64,000 nucleotides of DNA from Candidatus Symbiopectobacterium sp. 'North America' (GTDB taxonomy: Bacteria > Pseudomonadota > Gammaproteobacteria > Enterobacterales > Enterobacteriaceae), in contig NZ_PEHF01000001.1 in NCBI RefSeq assembly GCF_015762685.1, positions 62,001 through 126,000 on the forward strand. The letters are read 5' to 3'. A model generated the notes under the pieces. It saw only the letters and a program-made list of their open reading frames with translations. It did no database searches and was not told where the DNA came from. The translations under genes and the position numbers were made by a program. Below, piece after piece: positions 9,082 through 19,244 of this stretch. Numbering within the stretch: position 1 is the stretch's first letter; each line of letters opens with the position of its first letter.

Positions 9082-10566
9082 TTACTTGCCTTTCTTGATG
9101 TGCTGCATCAAGCGCTTACGCTTACGCAACTGATTGGGCGTGAGGGTATTGCGCTTCTCGGCAAAGGGGTTTTCCCCCTCTTTGAACTGAATGCGAATCG
9201 GCGTGCCCATCACGTTCAGCGAACGGCGGTAGTAGTTCATCAGGTAGCGTTTGTAGGAATCCGGCAGATCTTTGACCTGATTGCCGTGGATCACCACAAT
9301 CGGCGGGTTGTATCCCCCGGGGTGAGCGTATTTCAGCTTCACGCGACGCCCCTGAACCAGCGGCGGCTGATGATCGTCAACGGCCATCTGCATGATACGG
9401 GTCAACAGTGAAGTGTTCACACGCTTGGTAGCGCAGGTATACGCTTCGTGCACCGACTCAAACAAGTTACCGACGCCGCTGCCATGCAGCGCAGAGATAA
9501 AATGCACGCGCGCAAAATCGATGAACCCGAGACGTAAGTCGAGCATGTCTTTCACCTGCTCTTTGATCTCTTGCGACAGCTCATCCCATTTGTTCACCGC
9601 GATAACCAGCGAACGTCCCGCATTAAGAATAAAGCCCAACAGCGAGAGATCCTGATCGGAAATGCCGTCGCGCGCATCGATAACCAGCAGTACCACGTTG
9701 GCATCTTCAATCGCTTGCAGCGTTTTGATCACCGAGAATTTTTCGACGGTTTCCGTAACCTTGCCACGTTTACGTACGCCAGCGGTGTCGATCAGCACAT
9801 ACTCGCGGCCATCGCGCTCCATCGGAATGTAAATGCTGTCGCGGGTGGTGCCCGGCATGTCATATACCACCACACGGTCTTCGCCCAGAATACGGTTGGT
9901 CAGGGTGGACTTGCCCACATTGGGGCGACCGACGATAGCCAGTTTAATGGGCATACTTTCCGGATCGAAGTCATCTTCGGTGTCCTCTGGCTCATCGGTA
10001 TTTTCGCCTAACTGTTCCGCCCAATAGGCAGCGTTAGCCTCTTCTTCCGTCAGTTCAACCGGTTCATCTTCTTGCTTGGCGTAAGGCAGCAACACGTTTT
10101 CCAGCAACGAGGTAACACCGCGCCCGTGGGAAGCCGCCATGGGATAGACCTCACCCAGCCCCAGCGAATAGAAATCCGCCATCGCGATATCCGCATCCAC
10201 GCCATCAATTTTGTTGGCGACCAGGAAGGTGGCTTTCTCGCGGCTGCGTAAATGCTGTGCGATGCCCAGATCGGCAGGCATCAGCCCGGCGCGCGCATCC
10301 ACCATAAACAGCACGATATCCGCTTCTTCAATGGCGAGCAGCGACTGCCCTGCCATGCGGGTTTCCACGCCCTCTTCCGAACCGTCGATACCACCGGTAT
10401 CAATGATAATGAACTCCTGCCCTTCCACTTGCGCCCGGCCGTATTTACGGTCACGCGTCAGCCCAGGAAAATCCGCCACCAGGGCGTCACGGGTACGCGT
10501 CAGGCGGTTAAACAGGGTAGATTTTCCCACATTCGGGTGCCCAACGAGCGCGACGACAGGTATCAT
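9082..10566 (-). CDS. der: Ribosome assembly GTPase Der (EngA)
   Basis: Essential tandem-domain GTPase needed for 50S ribosomal subunit assembly. 494 residues, the normal length. G domain 1 has the P-loop [12 protein letters not shown] and NKID. G domain 2 has [30 protein letters not shown] and NKWD. A C-terminal KH-like domain follows and the tail is Lys/Arg-rich ([14 protein letters not shown]). An acidic linker (about residues 165-205) separates the G domains, as in enterobacterial Der. It follows bamB in the same direction, as in E. coli, across a terminator-like hairpin. Intact. Confidence 0.98.
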   Translation of the reverse strand: MIPVVALVGHPNVGKSTLFNRLTRTRDALVADFPGLTRDRKYGRAQVEGQEFIIIDTGGIDGSEEGVETRMAGQSLLAIEEADIVLFMVDARAGLMPADLGIAQHLRSREKATFLVANKIDGVDADIAMADFYSLGLGEVYPMAASHGRGVTSLLENVLLPYAKQEDEPVELTEEEANAAYWAEQLGENTDEPEDTEDDFDPESMPIKLAIVGRPNVGKSTLTNRILGEDRVVVYDMPGTTRDSIYIPMERDGREYVLIDTAGVRKRGKVTETVEKFSVIKTLQAIEDANVVLLVIDARDGISDQDLSLLGFILNAGRSLVIAVNKWDELSQEIKEQVKDMLDLRLGFIDFARVHFISALHGSGVGNLFESVHEAYTCATKRVNTSLLTRIMQMAVDDHQPPLVQGRRVKLKYAHPGGYNPPIVVIHGNQVKDLPDSYKRYLMNYYRRSLNVMGTPIRIQFKEGENPFAEKRNTLTPNQLRKRKRLMQHIKKGK

Positions 10567-10630
10567 TTCACAACCTCATTTATTATATTTCAATATGTTA
10601 CAGAAAATCGACTCGCTGACATTTAAAAGA

Positions 10631-10665
10631 CGAAACGGCTCCTGATACGTTCAGGAGCCGTTTCG
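10631..10665 (-). terminator. Strong hairpin between bamB and der
   Basis: A 15-bp stem (CGAAACGGCTCCTGA at 10631-10645 with its complement at 10651-10665) and a 5-base loop, followed on the minus strand by GTCTTTTAAA. It lies 45 bases past the bamB stop and fits a terminator or attenuator before der. Confidence 0.75.
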
Positions 10666-10710
10666 AGGCTCACACCGCCTGCGCAGTTCTGCCCAGATAC
10701 CTTCTGTTAT

Positions 10711-11892
10711 CTAGCGAGTAAATGCGTATACGTCGCCGTTCTTGGCCTGAATCAACAGCTTGTCGCTGGCCACCACCGGGTCGCTCAGGAAACCGGAACT
10801 GTCCACTTTATGCTGCGCCACGAAGCGACCATCCGCAGTATTGATCCAGTGCAGATAACCTTCGGAGTCACTCATCACCAGATAGCCATTATACAGCGCC
10901 GGCCCGGTCAGGTTACGGTGCAGCAGATCGCTTTGTCGCCACAGATTCACGCCACCATTGGTGCTGAGAGCGACCACGCGATCGTTTTGATCCACGACGT
11001 AGATACGATCGCCATCGATGACAAAATCCTGCACGCTGCCCAGCTCGCGTTTCCACACGATCTGGCCGGAGCGCAGATCGAGCGCCGCCATGTTGCCGTT
11101 ATAGCCGAGTGCATAGACCAGCTCACCAGCCACCACTGGCGTCGTATCCACATCGTTCAGGCGATCGATTTCGGTCGCGCCGCTCGGTTGAGAAATGCGC
11201 TGCTGCCAAATCAGTTGTCCTTGGTTGATCAGCACCGCATTTACACGACCGTTGTCACTGCCGACAATAGCAGCACCAAACGCGGTGGCAGGCGCAGATT
11301 CACCGCGCAGCGACAGCGTTGGGATATCCAGGTTTACGGTCCATTTGATGGCACCGTCACTTTCATCCAGCGCTTGCAGCATACCGTTGCTGGTGTGCAC
11401 GAGCACCACGCCATCACTCACCACCGGGCGTGATAACACTTCACCGGCCGCCGTGGCCTGCCATGCAAGGGTACCGTCTGCCGCATTAAGCGCAAATACC
11501 TCTGCACGCTCACTGCCGACATACACACGATCGCCAGAAACCGTCACACCGCCGGAAAGCAGCGCAGATTCACGCGAAGAGATAAACCCACGTTTGATAG
11601 ACAGATCGGCGCGCCACAGCTCTTTGCCGTTCGCCAAATCCATCGCCTTCACCAGACCTTTACGGTCGGCGGCAAAAACGCGATCGCCCTGCCAGGCTGG
11701 ACGCAAATTGGAGTAGTGCCCGTCAAGGCAGCTCCCCACAGAACTGCTCCAAACTTTGGTTGGCGTAAATTGATTTTCAACCTTGGGCAGCGGCGACATG
11801 GTTACCACGTCTTCTTCGCCGCTGAACAGCGAACATCCGCTCAAAAAAGCCAGAGAAAGCATTCCAACCACAAGTGTTTTACGCAATTGCAT
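10711..11892 (-). CDS. bamB: Outer membrane assembly lipoprotein BamB
   Basis: Lipoprotein of the BAM complex that inserts beta-barrel proteins into the outer membrane. 393 residues. The signal sequence ends in a lipobox LAFLSGC (about residues 14-20), and the rest is an eight-bladed PQQ-type beta-propeller with repeated W-x-x-x-L / A-L-D-x-x-x-G-x-x-x-W motifs (for example VFALNAADGTLAWQ, MAALDLRSGQIVWK). It ends with a TAG codon at the family-expected position, which matters when judging amber codons elsewhere. yfgM is 10 bases upstream. Intact. Confidence 0.96.
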   Translation of the reverse strand: MQLRKTLVVGMLSLAFLSGCSLFSGEEDVVTMSPLPKVENQFTPTKVWSSSVGSCLDGHYSNLRPAWQGDRVFAADRKGLVKAMDLANGKELWRADLSIKRGFISSRESALLSGGVTVSGDRVYVGSERAEVFALNAADGTLAWQATAAGEVLSRPVVSDGVVLVHTSNGMLQALDESDGAIKWTVNLDIPTLSLRGESAPATAFGAAIVGSDNGRVNAVLINQGQLIWQQRISQPSGATEIDRLNDVDTTPVVAGELVYALGYNGNMAALDLRSGQIVWKRELGSVQDFVIDGDRIYVVDQNDRVVALSTNGGVNLWRQSDLLHRNLTGPALYNGYLVMSDSEGYLHWINTADGRFVAQHKVDSSGFLSDPVVASDKLLIQAKNGDVYAFTR

Positions 11893-11902
11893 GACGTTCC
11901 TC

Positions 11903-12523
11903 TTAGCCCGGCAGATTATTTAATTTCATACGCAGCAACGCCTGCAATGCCTGTGGCAGATTCGCCGCCACCCCTTTATCGTAAGCCGCGCGCGCAGCCG
12001 CGTTATCGCCTTTGCTCACCAACGCATCGCCGCGCACATCCGCCACCATGGCAGCCCATCCTGCCTGTGTGATGGTATCCAGCGTTTTCAAAGCGTCATC
12101 GGCCTTACCCTGCTGCACCTGAACGCGCGCCAAACGCAGCGCGGTCAATGCTTGCAGATCGACATCTTTGGTTTGCGCCAACGCGGTGCGCAATTGGGTT
12201 TCCGCCTGAGCGAATTCCCCTTTATCGGCGTGATAGCGCGCCAGTTGCAAGGAAGACAGCACGCCATAGCTGCTCTTATTCTCGGCCGAGAATTTTTCCG
12301 CCGCCGAAACGCCCGCAGCATCACCTTTCACCAATGCTTCACTGGCCTGCTGGTAAGCCAACGAGGAAGACATGGCCCCTTCAGACTGATGATTCTGCCA
12401 GTAACGCCACCCAACCAGGGCACCGATACCGAGCACAATCCCCACCACCAACGCTTTGCCGTTTTCAATCAAAAAGCGGCGCAACGCATCAACCTGCTCA
12501 TTCTCAGAGGTATAGACTTCCAC
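11903..12523 (-). CDS. yfgM: YfgM, SecYEG-associated TPR protein
   Basis: Inner-membrane protein that works with PpiD at the SecYEG translocon in periplasmic chaperone handover. The start is set at a GTG (12523, VEVYTSENEQVDALRRFL) because this matches the family N-terminus and has GAGAGA upstream; a longer frame to 12568 would overlap hisS. About 206 residues: a short cytoplasmic N-terminus, one membrane helix (ALVVGIVLGIGALVGWRYW), then a periplasmic TPR-like domain. Genes hisS and bamB flank it closely. Intact. Confidence 0.93.
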   Translation of the reverse strand: MEVYTSENEQVDALRRFLIENGKALVVGIVLGIGALVGWRYWQNHQSEGAMSSSLAYQQASEALVKGDAAGVSAAEKFSAENKSSYGVLSSLQLARYHADKGEFAQAETQLRTALAQTKDVDLQALTALRLARVQVQQGKADDALKTLDTITQAGWAAMVADVRGDALVSKGDNAAARAAYDKGVAANLPQALQALLRMKLNNLPG

Positions 12524-12536
12524 GGTGTCTCTCTCC

Positions 12537-13811
12537 TCAACCCAGTAACTTTGCCAGACGCGCGGCAACGTCCGCCTGCGCCAATGTATCCTGCTCGCCG
12601 CTGCTCAGATTTTTCACCACCACCTGACCGGAAGCCACTTCGTTCTCGCCCAGCATCAGCGCAATACGAGCGCCCCATTTATCCGCGCGAGCAAACTGTT
12701 TCTTGAAATTTCTGCCGCCATAGTTGGTCATCAGTTTCAGCTCTGGCAGCGCATCACGCAGTGTTTCAGCCAGTTGCATGGCCGCTGACTGCGTGCCAAC
12801 GCCGGAGGAAATCAGATACACCTCAACGCCAGGCAGTGTGGTGAAATCAGGGTTAACCGACTGCACTAACAACACCAAACGCTCCAGCCCCATGGCAAAA
12901 CCGACAGCAGGCGTGGCATGCCCACCAAGCTGCTCCACCATGCCATCATAACGGCCGCCCGAGCACACCGTGCCCTGCGAACCCAGACTGGTGGTGACCC
13001 ACTCGAACACCGTGCGGTTGTAATAATCCAGACCGCGCACCAACCGCGGATTCACCGTAAATGGGATACCCGCTTGCGTTAAAAGTTCATCCAGTTGCTC
13101 AAAGTGTTGGCGAGATTCGTCATCCAGATAGTCCGTCAACACCGGCGCATCATTGAGAAGTGCCTGCACCTGCGCGTTTTTGGAATCCAATACGCGCAGC
13201 GGGTTGGTATACATGCGACGCAAACAATCTTCATCCAACTGATCTTTGTGTTGTTTCAGAAAAGCGATCAAGGCGTCACGGTAGCGCGCCCGCGCTTCCA
13301 GCGAACCGATGGAGTTCAGTTCCAGCGCAACGTGTTCGGCGATACCCAGTGCGCGCCACCAGCGCGCACTGAGCAGGATCAGTTCGGCATCGATATCCGG
13401 CCCTTGCAGACCAAAAACTTCACAGCCTAACTGATGGAATTGACGGTAGCGCCCTTTTTGCGGACGTTCGTGACGGAACATCGGCCCCATATACCACAGG
13501 CGCTGTTCCTGATTATAGAGGATGCCGTGTTCAATACCGGCACGTACGCAGCCTGCGGTCCCTTCCGGACGCAGTGAGAGGCTATCGCCGTTACGGTCGT
13601 CAAAGGTGTACATCTCTTTTTCGACCACATCGGTCACTTCGCCAATCGCCCGTTTAAACAACGGCGTCTGTTCAACGATGGGCAGACGGATTTCACTGTA
13701 ACCGTAACTGCGGAGTACTTTTTTCAGGCTATCTTCGATACGCTGCCATAAGGCCGTTTCGGCAGGCAGATAATCATTCATGCCGCGTATGGCTTGGATA
13801 TTTTTTGCCAC
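12537..13811 (-). CDS. hisS: Histidyl-tRNA synthetase
   Basis: Class II aminoacyl-tRNA synthetase that charges tRNA-His. 424 residues, same as E. coli. It starts [16 protein letters not shown]. Motif 2 is visible around [21 protein letters not shown]. The two histidine-binding signatures are [15 protein letters not shown] and [14 protein letters not shown]. Motif 3 is [11 protein letters not shown], followed by the anticodon-binding domain. It is 13 bases upstream of yfgM and likely co-transcribed. Intact. Confidence 0.98.
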   Translation of the reverse strand: MAKNIQAIRGMNDYLPAETALWQRIEDSLKKVLRSYGYSEIRLPIVEQTPLFKRAIGEVTDVVEKEMYTFDDRNGDSLSLRPEGTAGCVRAGIEHGILYNQEQRLWYMGPMFRHERPQKGRYRQFHQLGCEVFGLQGPDIDAELILLSARWWRALGIAEHVALELNSIGSLEARARYRDALIAFLKQHKDQLDEDCLRRMYTNPLRVLDSKNAQVQALLNDAPVLTDYLDDESRQHFEQLDELLTQAGIPFTVNPRLVRGLDYYNRTVFEWVTTSLGSQGTVCSGGRYDGMVEQLGGHATPAVGFAMGLERLVLLVQSVNPDFTTLPGVEVYLISSGVGTQSAAMQLAETLRDALPELKLMTNYGGRNFKKQFARADKWGARIALMLGENEVASGQVVVKNLSSGEQDTLAQADVAARLAKLLG

Positions 13812-13933
13812 GTCAGTTCTCTATGCGTTTTAAAATCGTTTTTCCAATGGACCCTATTATAGGGGGTTCAATGTGCTCTGTTCAACGTTAAAGCCACCGC
13901 CGGGTTTAACAGTCACTGACGATGCGAGGCTGA

Positions 13934-15055
13934 TTACTTGTCCACCACATTGACCGTGATGCGTTTATTTTCATCCAGCATCGCCGCTTTGGCGCGAATT
14001 TTCGCTTCCAGTTGGTCAATCATGTCGTCGTTGTCAAAGCGCTCTCTCTGACGCACGCCATCTTCATAAAAGCCGCTTTTCTTGTTACCGCCGGTCACGC
14101 CCAACGTTGAGACCAGCGCTTCGCCCGGCCCGTTGACCACGCAACCAATAATGGAAACGTCCATCGGCGTAATGATATCTTCCAGACGCTGTTCCAGCGC
14201 GTTGACCGTGCCGATAACATCGAATTCCTGACGAGAGCAGGTAGGGCACGCGATGAAATTGATGCCATGCGCGCGAATACGCAGCGATTTCAGGATATCA
14301 AAGCCGACTTTGACTTCTTCAACCGGATCGGCCGCCAACGAAATACGCAGCGTATCGCCAATGCCTTCCGACAGCAACAGCCCCAGACCGATAGCCGATT
14401 TGACCGCACCGCTGCGTGCGCCACCCGCTTCCGTAATCCCCAGATGCAGCGGCTGATCGATACGCGCCGCCAGCAAGCGGTAAGACTGCACTGCCAGAAA
14501 TACATCCGACGCTTTCACACTCACCTTGAACTGATCGAAGTTGAGGCGATCGAGGATGTCGACGTGACGCATTGCAGATTCCAACAGCGCTTCCGGCGTG
14601 GGTTCTCCGTATTTTTCCTGAAGATCCTTTTCCAGTGAACCGCCGTTGACCCCGATACGAATCGGAATGTTTTTATCGCGCGCGCAATCGACCACCGAGC
14701 GAATACGCTCTTCGTTGCCAATATTGCCGGGATTGATACGCAGGCAGTCTACGCCGTATTCCGCCACTTTCAGCGCGATACGGTAGTCAAAGTGGATATC
14801 GGCCACCAGCGGAACGTTAACCTGCTGTTTGATAAGCTTAAACGCTTCTGCTGCGTCCATGGTAGGCACGGAGACGCGAACAATATCCACGCCAACGCGT
14901 TCAAGGGACTTGATCTGTTTTACCGTGGCGTCCACATCGGTGGTTCGGGTGTTAGTCATAGACTGCACAGCAATCGGTGCGCCGTCACCAACAGGCACCT
15001 TGCCGACGTAAATGCGCGTTGATTTGCGACGGACGATGGGTGCAGGGTTATGCAT
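13934..15055 (-). CDS. ispG: 4-hydroxy-3-methylbut-2-enyl diphosphate synthase
   Basis: [4Fe-4S] enzyme of the MEP isoprenoid pathway, converting MEcPP to HMBPP. 373 residues. The TIM-barrel part includes [14 protein letters not shown] and [10 protein letters not shown]. The C-terminal cluster domain has the ligands in [12 protein letters not shown] and [12 protein letters not shown]. It lies between rodZ and hisS as in other Enterobacterales. Its cluster links it functionally to the isc operon in this window. Intact. Confidence 0.97.
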   Translation of the reverse strand: MHNPAPIVRRKSTRIYVGKVPVGDGAPIAVQSMTNTRTTDVDATVKQIKSLERVGVDIVRVSVPTMDAAEAFKLIKQQVNVPLVADIHFDYRIALKVAEYGVDCLRINPGNIGNEERIRSVVDCARDKNIPIRIGVNGGSLEKDLQEKYGEPTPEALLESAMRHVDILDRLNFDQFKVSVKASDVFLAVQSYRLLAARIDQPLHLGITEAGGARSGAVKSAIGLGLLLSEGIGDTLRISLAADPVEEVKVGFDILKSLRIRAHGINFIACPTCSRQEFDVIGTVNALEQRLEDIITPMDVSIIGCVVNGPGEALVSTLGVTGGNKKSGFYEDGVRQRERFDNDDMIDQLEAKIRAKAAMLDENKRITVNVVDK

Positions 15056-15095
15056 TACTTCTTCTCCACATTTACAGCATCACCGGCACCGGAAA

Positions 15096-16085
15096 TTACT
15101 CCGCTGCCAGCGTCAGACGAGCAATCTGGTTGCTTCTTACAAACCGGCTCAAATCCACCGGTTTACCTTGATACTGAATTTGCACTGCTGCTGGTGCGCC
15201 GATCTTCAAGCGATAAGGCGCCTGACCGCTCAGGTTTAACACACTGCCGCTGCGCTGCACGCCGCTGTAGAGTTTTTTGCCTGCCGCATCGATCACTTCC
15301 AGCCAACAGTCGGCGCTAAAGGTAATAGCAATGGTATTGCCGTTGTCACTGACAGGCGTTGCGCTCGGTGAAGCAACGGGCTCTGTAGCAGTAGAAGGGG
15401 GCGTGGTAAACGGTGCAACAGGCTGATGCCCATTACCTGCCTGCGCTGACGTCACTGGCGCACCCGTGGTCGTTGCTGCATTGGCAGCAGGCGTATTCAC
15501 CGACGCTGAATTCGCGGCGGTGTTTGCACCTTCCGGCACGGCCGGCGCAATCTGCGTCAAATCGATAGTCTGTGAACCCGTCGTGGCGAGCGGAACCGCC
15601 GTTTGAGTCTCAGACTCTTCCGGTGTGTTAGCCGCTGCGTGATCGACCATCGAGCTGATCTCTTGCTGCTGAACCTGATAATTCTGCCACCACCAGGCAC
15701 CGGTTAACCCGAGCACGATAAGCACCACCAGCCAAGTAAAGGTCATCAACCAGCCATCGCGTTTCTTACGGCTTTTTCCCAAGGCAAAGCCTTGCATTGA
15801 CGCCACGTTGGCGATTCTCGGCACCACGTGTTTATCCAACGCTGGCAGCAGTTCGCTTTCCGGCAAATGCACCAGCTTGGCATAAGAGCGGATATAACCG
15901 CGCAAAAAGGTAGGTGCTAAATCGGGAGAGGTGCTGCCCTCTTCGATCTCTCGCACGGTAGTCACTTTGAGGCACAAACGTTCAGCGACAGTTTGCTGTG
16001 TCAATCCCATATGCTCACGCGCCTGACGCAGACGCTCGCCAGGAGTGGCAGGGGTGATATTTTCTAGAGTGGCTTCAGTATTCAT
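15096..16085 (-). CDS. rodZ: Cytoskeletal protein RodZ
   Basis: Bitopic membrane protein that anchors MreB and sets rod shape. 329 residues. An N-terminal helix-turn-helix of the Xre type ([22 protein letters not shown]) is followed by a basic juxtamembrane stretch (GKSRKKRDG), one membrane helix ([22 protein letters not shown]), a long Thr/Ala/Pro-rich periplasmic linker, and a C-terminal beta domain starting near [14 protein letters not shown]. It overlaps the end of the pilW reading frame by 11 bases. Intact. Confidence 0.95.
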   Translation of the reverse strand: MNTEATLENITPATPGERLRQAREHMGLTQQTVAERLCLKVTTVREIEEGSTSPDLAPTFLRGYIRSYAKLVHLPESELLPALDKHVVPRIANVASMQGFALGKSRKKRDGWLMTFTWLVVLIVLGLTGAWWWQNYQVQQQEISSMVDHAAANTPEESETQTAVPLATTGSQTIDLTQIAPAVPEGANTAANSASVNTPAANAATTTGAPVTSAQAGNGHQPVAPFTTPPSTATEPVASPSATPVSDNGNTIAITFSADCWLEVIDAAGKKLYSGVQRSGSVLNLSGQAPYRLKIGAPAAVQIQYQGKPVDLSRFVRSNQIARLTLAAE

Positions 16086-16843
16086 TAGCTAAGAACTGCT
16101 GGTACTGTTTAGAGTGTGGAAAACTTCGCGCCAGCCTGTCGCCATGATAGTTACGCTCATCATCACGGCCCGCCAACGCGGCGAAACGAATCTCTAACCA
16201 CAGACTCTCAGCGCTGGCTGGAAGGCTATGGTGATAAATATCCAAAAGGTGCCTGGCTTCGTTAAAGTGTTGGGCAGTCAGTCGATGCCCCACTTCACTG
16301 AGCACCCTGTCGCCTTTTGTCAGGTCATAGTGTAGCGCCCGAACTAACAATGTGCGTGCCTCATCACATTTTTCAGCTTTGAAATGGCAGTATCCCGCGT
16401 TTTCCAAAGCCTGCGCAACTTCCCGATAATCAGGATGTTGCGCCGCAGCGCTGAACTGTTTCTGCGCCGCTACATACTGCCCTAAACTACAGAGAAACGC
16501 ACCGTAATTATTCATTACGCTGGCATTTTCCGGTGCCTGACGCAACGCGGTTTGATAACGCCGTTCTGCCGCACCATACTCACCAATGCGCTGTTCGTAC
16601 AACGCCATACCCAGTTGGGTACGGTAATCGTCTGGAGCCGCCTCAACGGCGCTCGACAAGTTGCGCCGCGTCAAGATCGTCTCGTTTCAGGTATGCCATA
16701 CCCAATTGCAACTGCGTAGTTACCAACGCTTCTGTCGCCGACGGGCGCTGCACCTTGGCACACCCACTCAACAGTGGCACTACGATGCCGAGCGCGAATA
16801 AAACACGACGTTGTACATACGCTTGCTGAATACGAGGTGTCAT
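16075..16843 (-). pseudogene. pilW: PilW/PilF type IV pilus lipoprotein, frameshifted
   Basis: A TPR lipoprotein of the PilW/PilF kind, which in other bacteria helps assemble the type IV pilus secretin. The N-terminal part (lipobox LLSGCAKVQRPS, then GMAYLKRDDLDAA) is in one frame and runs into a stop near 16643. The rest (RRNLSSAVEAAPDDYRTQLG...ENASVMNNYGAFLC...) continues in another frame to 16075. A five-base loss from a GCGGCGCGGC repeat near 16655-16665 would explain it and restores the TPR spacing; a two-base loss is an alternative. It is located between rlmN and rodZ, as in Yersinia and Pectobacterium. RodZ downstream is unaffected. Confidence 0.8.
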
Positions 16844-17032
16844 CCTGACCCTCCGCTAAAAAACGGATTCCCTGTCCGCTCGCTGCCGCATCCGCATTGT
16901 CGTTAACGCAGCAAACACCAGCGCGTATTCAGCCAATACACGCTAGCTACGCGGACGCCATCATATGCCGATGAAAGGCGTTTGGCACCCTGATTCGATG
17001 CCAAATGCCATTTCGCCAAGCACATTAAGGCA

Positions 17033-18247
17033 TTAGACCGCTTTAACCTGAATTGGTTCACTCGCGCGTTTGGTGCGCAGCGTCCGCTTGGTACGATCGA
17101 CCACTTCGCCCGCCAATTGACCGCACGCCGCATCAATATCGTCACCGCGCGTCTTACGCACGATGGTGGTGAAACCATACTCCATCAGCACCTTGGAGAA
17201 ACGGTCTACGCGGCTGTTGGAACTGCGACCATAAGGCGCACCCGGGAACGGGTTCCAGGGAATCAGGTTAATCTTGCTGGGGATATCTTTTAAACACTCG
17301 GCAAGCTGATGCGCATGTTCGGTGCCATCATTGATGTGATCCAGCAGCACGTATTCCACTGTAACACGCCCCTGATTGGCATTGGATTTCTCCAGATAGC
17401 GACGTACAGCGGCTAAAAAGGTCGCAATGTCATGCTTTTTGTTGATGGGCATGATTTCATTGCGGATATCATCCGTCGGTGCATGTAGCGATATCGCCAA
17501 AGCGACATCGATCATATCACCCAATTTATCCAGCGCCGGTACCACACCAGAGGTAGAAAGCGTGACACGACGTTTGGATAAACCAAAACCGAAATCATCC
17601 AGCATGATCTCCATGGCGGGCACCACGTTGTTCAGGTTCAGCAACGGCTCACCCATGCCCATCATCACCACGTTGGTGATTGGGCGCTGGCCGGTGACTT
17701 TCTGAGCACCGATGATTTTCGCGGCACGCCACACCTGGCCAATAATTTCCGATACGCGCAGGTTGCGGTTGAACCCCTGCTGCGCGGTCGAACAAAACTT
17801 GCATTCAAGGGCGCAGCCCACCTGCGAGGAGACGCAGAGCGTGGCACGATCTTCTTCCGGGATGTACACGGTTTCGACCCGTTGCCCACCGACCAGAATC
17901 GCCCATTTGATGGTGCCGTCCGAAGAACGCTGTTCAGCGACCACTTCCGGCGCACGGATCTCGGCGATCTGCTGTAACTTCTGACGCAGCACCTTGTTGA
18001 TGTCCGTCATTTCGGCGAAATCATCGCTACAGTGGTGATACATCCACTTCATCACCTGATTGGCGCGGAATGGCTTTTCACCAATAGAGGCAAAAAAGGC
18101 GCGCATTTGCTGGCGATTCAAATCCAACAGATTGATCTTTTCACCATCGGTTTTCACGACAGGTGCAGCATCAGTAGCAGTGGAGGAACAGGTGGCGGCA
18201 GACAGGGTGGTGCTTTCCGCTAAAGACGGAGGCTGGGACATGCTCAT
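17033..18247 (-). CDS. rlmN: 23S rRNA A2503 / tRNA A37 C2-methyltransferase
   Basis: Radical-SAM enzyme that methylates C2 of A2503 in 23S rRNA and A37 in some tRNAs. 404 residues. The cluster motif CxxxCxxC is seen in [16 protein letters not shown]. Further family motifs are [28 protein letters not shown] and [11 protein letters not shown], and the methyl-carrying Cys lies in [11 protein letters not shown]. The N-terminal 30 residues are a variable Ser/Thr/Ala-rich extension; the conserved part begins at [13 protein letters not shown]. Intact. Confidence 0.97.
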   Translation of the reverse strand: MSMSQPPSLAESTTLSAATCSSTATDAAPVVKTDGEKINLLDLNRQQMRAFFASIGEKPFRANQVMKWMYHHCSDDFAEMTDINKVLRQKLQQIAEIRAPEVVAEQRSSDGTIKWAILVGGQRVETVYIPEEDRATLCVSSQVGCALECKFCSTAQQGFNRNLRVSEIIGQVWRAAKIIGAQKVTGQRPITNVVMMGMGEPLLNLNNVVPAMEIMLDDFGFGLSKRRVTLSTSGVVPALDKLGDMIDVALAISLHAPTDDIRNEIMPINKKHDIATFLAAVRRYLEKSNANQGRVTVEYVLLDHINDGTEHAHQLAECLKDIPSKINLIPWNPFPGAPYGRSSNSRVDRFSKVLMEYGFTTIVRKTRGDDIDAACGQLAGEVVDRTKRTLRTKRASEPIQVKAV

Positions 18248-18314
18248 AATGGTAACTCTTGGCCTCGTTATTACACGTTGTGGCGCGACAGATGACGATA
18301 ATATGAATAAGAAA

Positions 18315-18349
18315 CGCCCCGGACAAACAGTACGTGCTCATCCGGGGCG
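18315..18349 (-). terminator. Terminator after ndk
   Basis: A 9-bp G/C-rich stem (CGCCCCGGA at 18315-18323, TCCGGGGCG at 18341-18349) followed on the minus strand by TTTCTTATT. It lies between the ndk stop and the rlmN start. Confidence 0.75.
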
Positions 18350-18432
18350 CGGCATTGTACAAAGTTTAAAACAGCGATGCTACCGCCGTCGCGTTTTTTT
18401 ACGCTTGATGCGAGAAAAACCGCCGCACCAGA

Positions 18433-18864
18433 TTAACGCAGGCGCGGGCAGATCTCTTCAGCACTGAAGAAATAAGCGATCTCACGTGCGGCAGATTCCG
18501 GAGAATCGGAGCCGTGTACCGCATTTTCGGTAAAACTGTCTGCGTAGTCAGCACGCAGTGTGCCTGCCAGCGCATTCGCCGGATTGGTCGCACCCATGAT
18601 GTCACGGTTGCGCTGAATGGCGTTTTCGCCTTCCAACACCTGCACCATGATCGGATCAGAGGTCATGAAATCCACCAGGCCATCAAAAAACGGCTTGCTT
18701 TGGTGCTCAGCATAGAAGCCTTCCGCCTGCGCACGAGTTAATTGCACCATTTTGGCGGCCACCAGCGTGAATCCGGCGCTTTCAAAACGCGCGTAAATGG
18801 CACCGATGGTATTCTTGGCTACGGCATTGGGTTTTACGATGGAAAAGGTACGTTCTACCGTCAT
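18433..18864 (-). CDS. ndk: Nucleoside diphosphate kinase
   Basis: Transfers the gamma-phosphate of ATP to nucleoside diphosphates via a phospho-histidine. 143 residues, family length. It begins [18 protein letters not shown]. The active-site His lies in [13 protein letters not shown], and the substrate loop is [18 protein letters not shown]. It is divergent from the alpha-glucoside PTS gene, with a 380-base gap. Intact. Confidence 0.98.
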   Translation of the reverse strand: MTVERTFSIVKPNAVAKNTIGAIYARFESAGFTLVAAKMVQLTRAQAEGFYAEHQSKPFFDGLVDFMTSDPIMVQVLEGENAIQRNRDIMGATNPANALAGTLRADYADSFTENAVHGSDSPESAAREIAYFFSAEEICPRLR

Positions 18865-19244
18865 ATTGACCTCATTATGTCACACGCTAATAACGACCGG
18901 ATTAAAAGAATTATCATACCAGTCAGTGAAAGTGGCACCGATTATAGGGTGGCCACATTCCCTTGCCTATCGGCTTATATAACATTTTCTTAAAAAAATC
19001 GTATCTTTTTGTCTCGTCATTGCGCACATCGCCACACAGGAGGGCAAATCCCCGTGTCATGGCAATCGCTGTGCGATCACAGTTCCCAGAGTAATTTGTT
19101 ACCTTTTGAGTAATTTATTTTTAAAACAATAAGATAACTAGAATTACTGCACGATTCACTGCTAGGCTTTACCCGTACGCTACACCTTCTCAGGTGACAC
19201 CTGACAGACGTTACCCTTAACAATAGCCACGAAGAGGGCAAAAA
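18865..19244. other. ndk / alpha-glucoside PTS intergenic region
   Basis: A 380-base divergent intergenic region. It must hold promoters for both genes, but I find no clear -35/-10 pair, CRP site or structured RNA. A GAGGGC ribosome-binding-like stretch precedes the PTS ATG at 19245. The stretch around 19080-19160 is AT-rich. Confidence 0.5.

Noticed and set aside
9571..10011. Plus-strand open frames opposite der, bamB, hisS and guaA
   Set aside because: All are antisense to conserved genes and lack family motifs.
19060..19090. CRP site upstream of the alpha-glucoside PTS gene
   Set aside because: TGTG and TCACA halves are only two bases apart instead of six; no acceptable 22-bp match.
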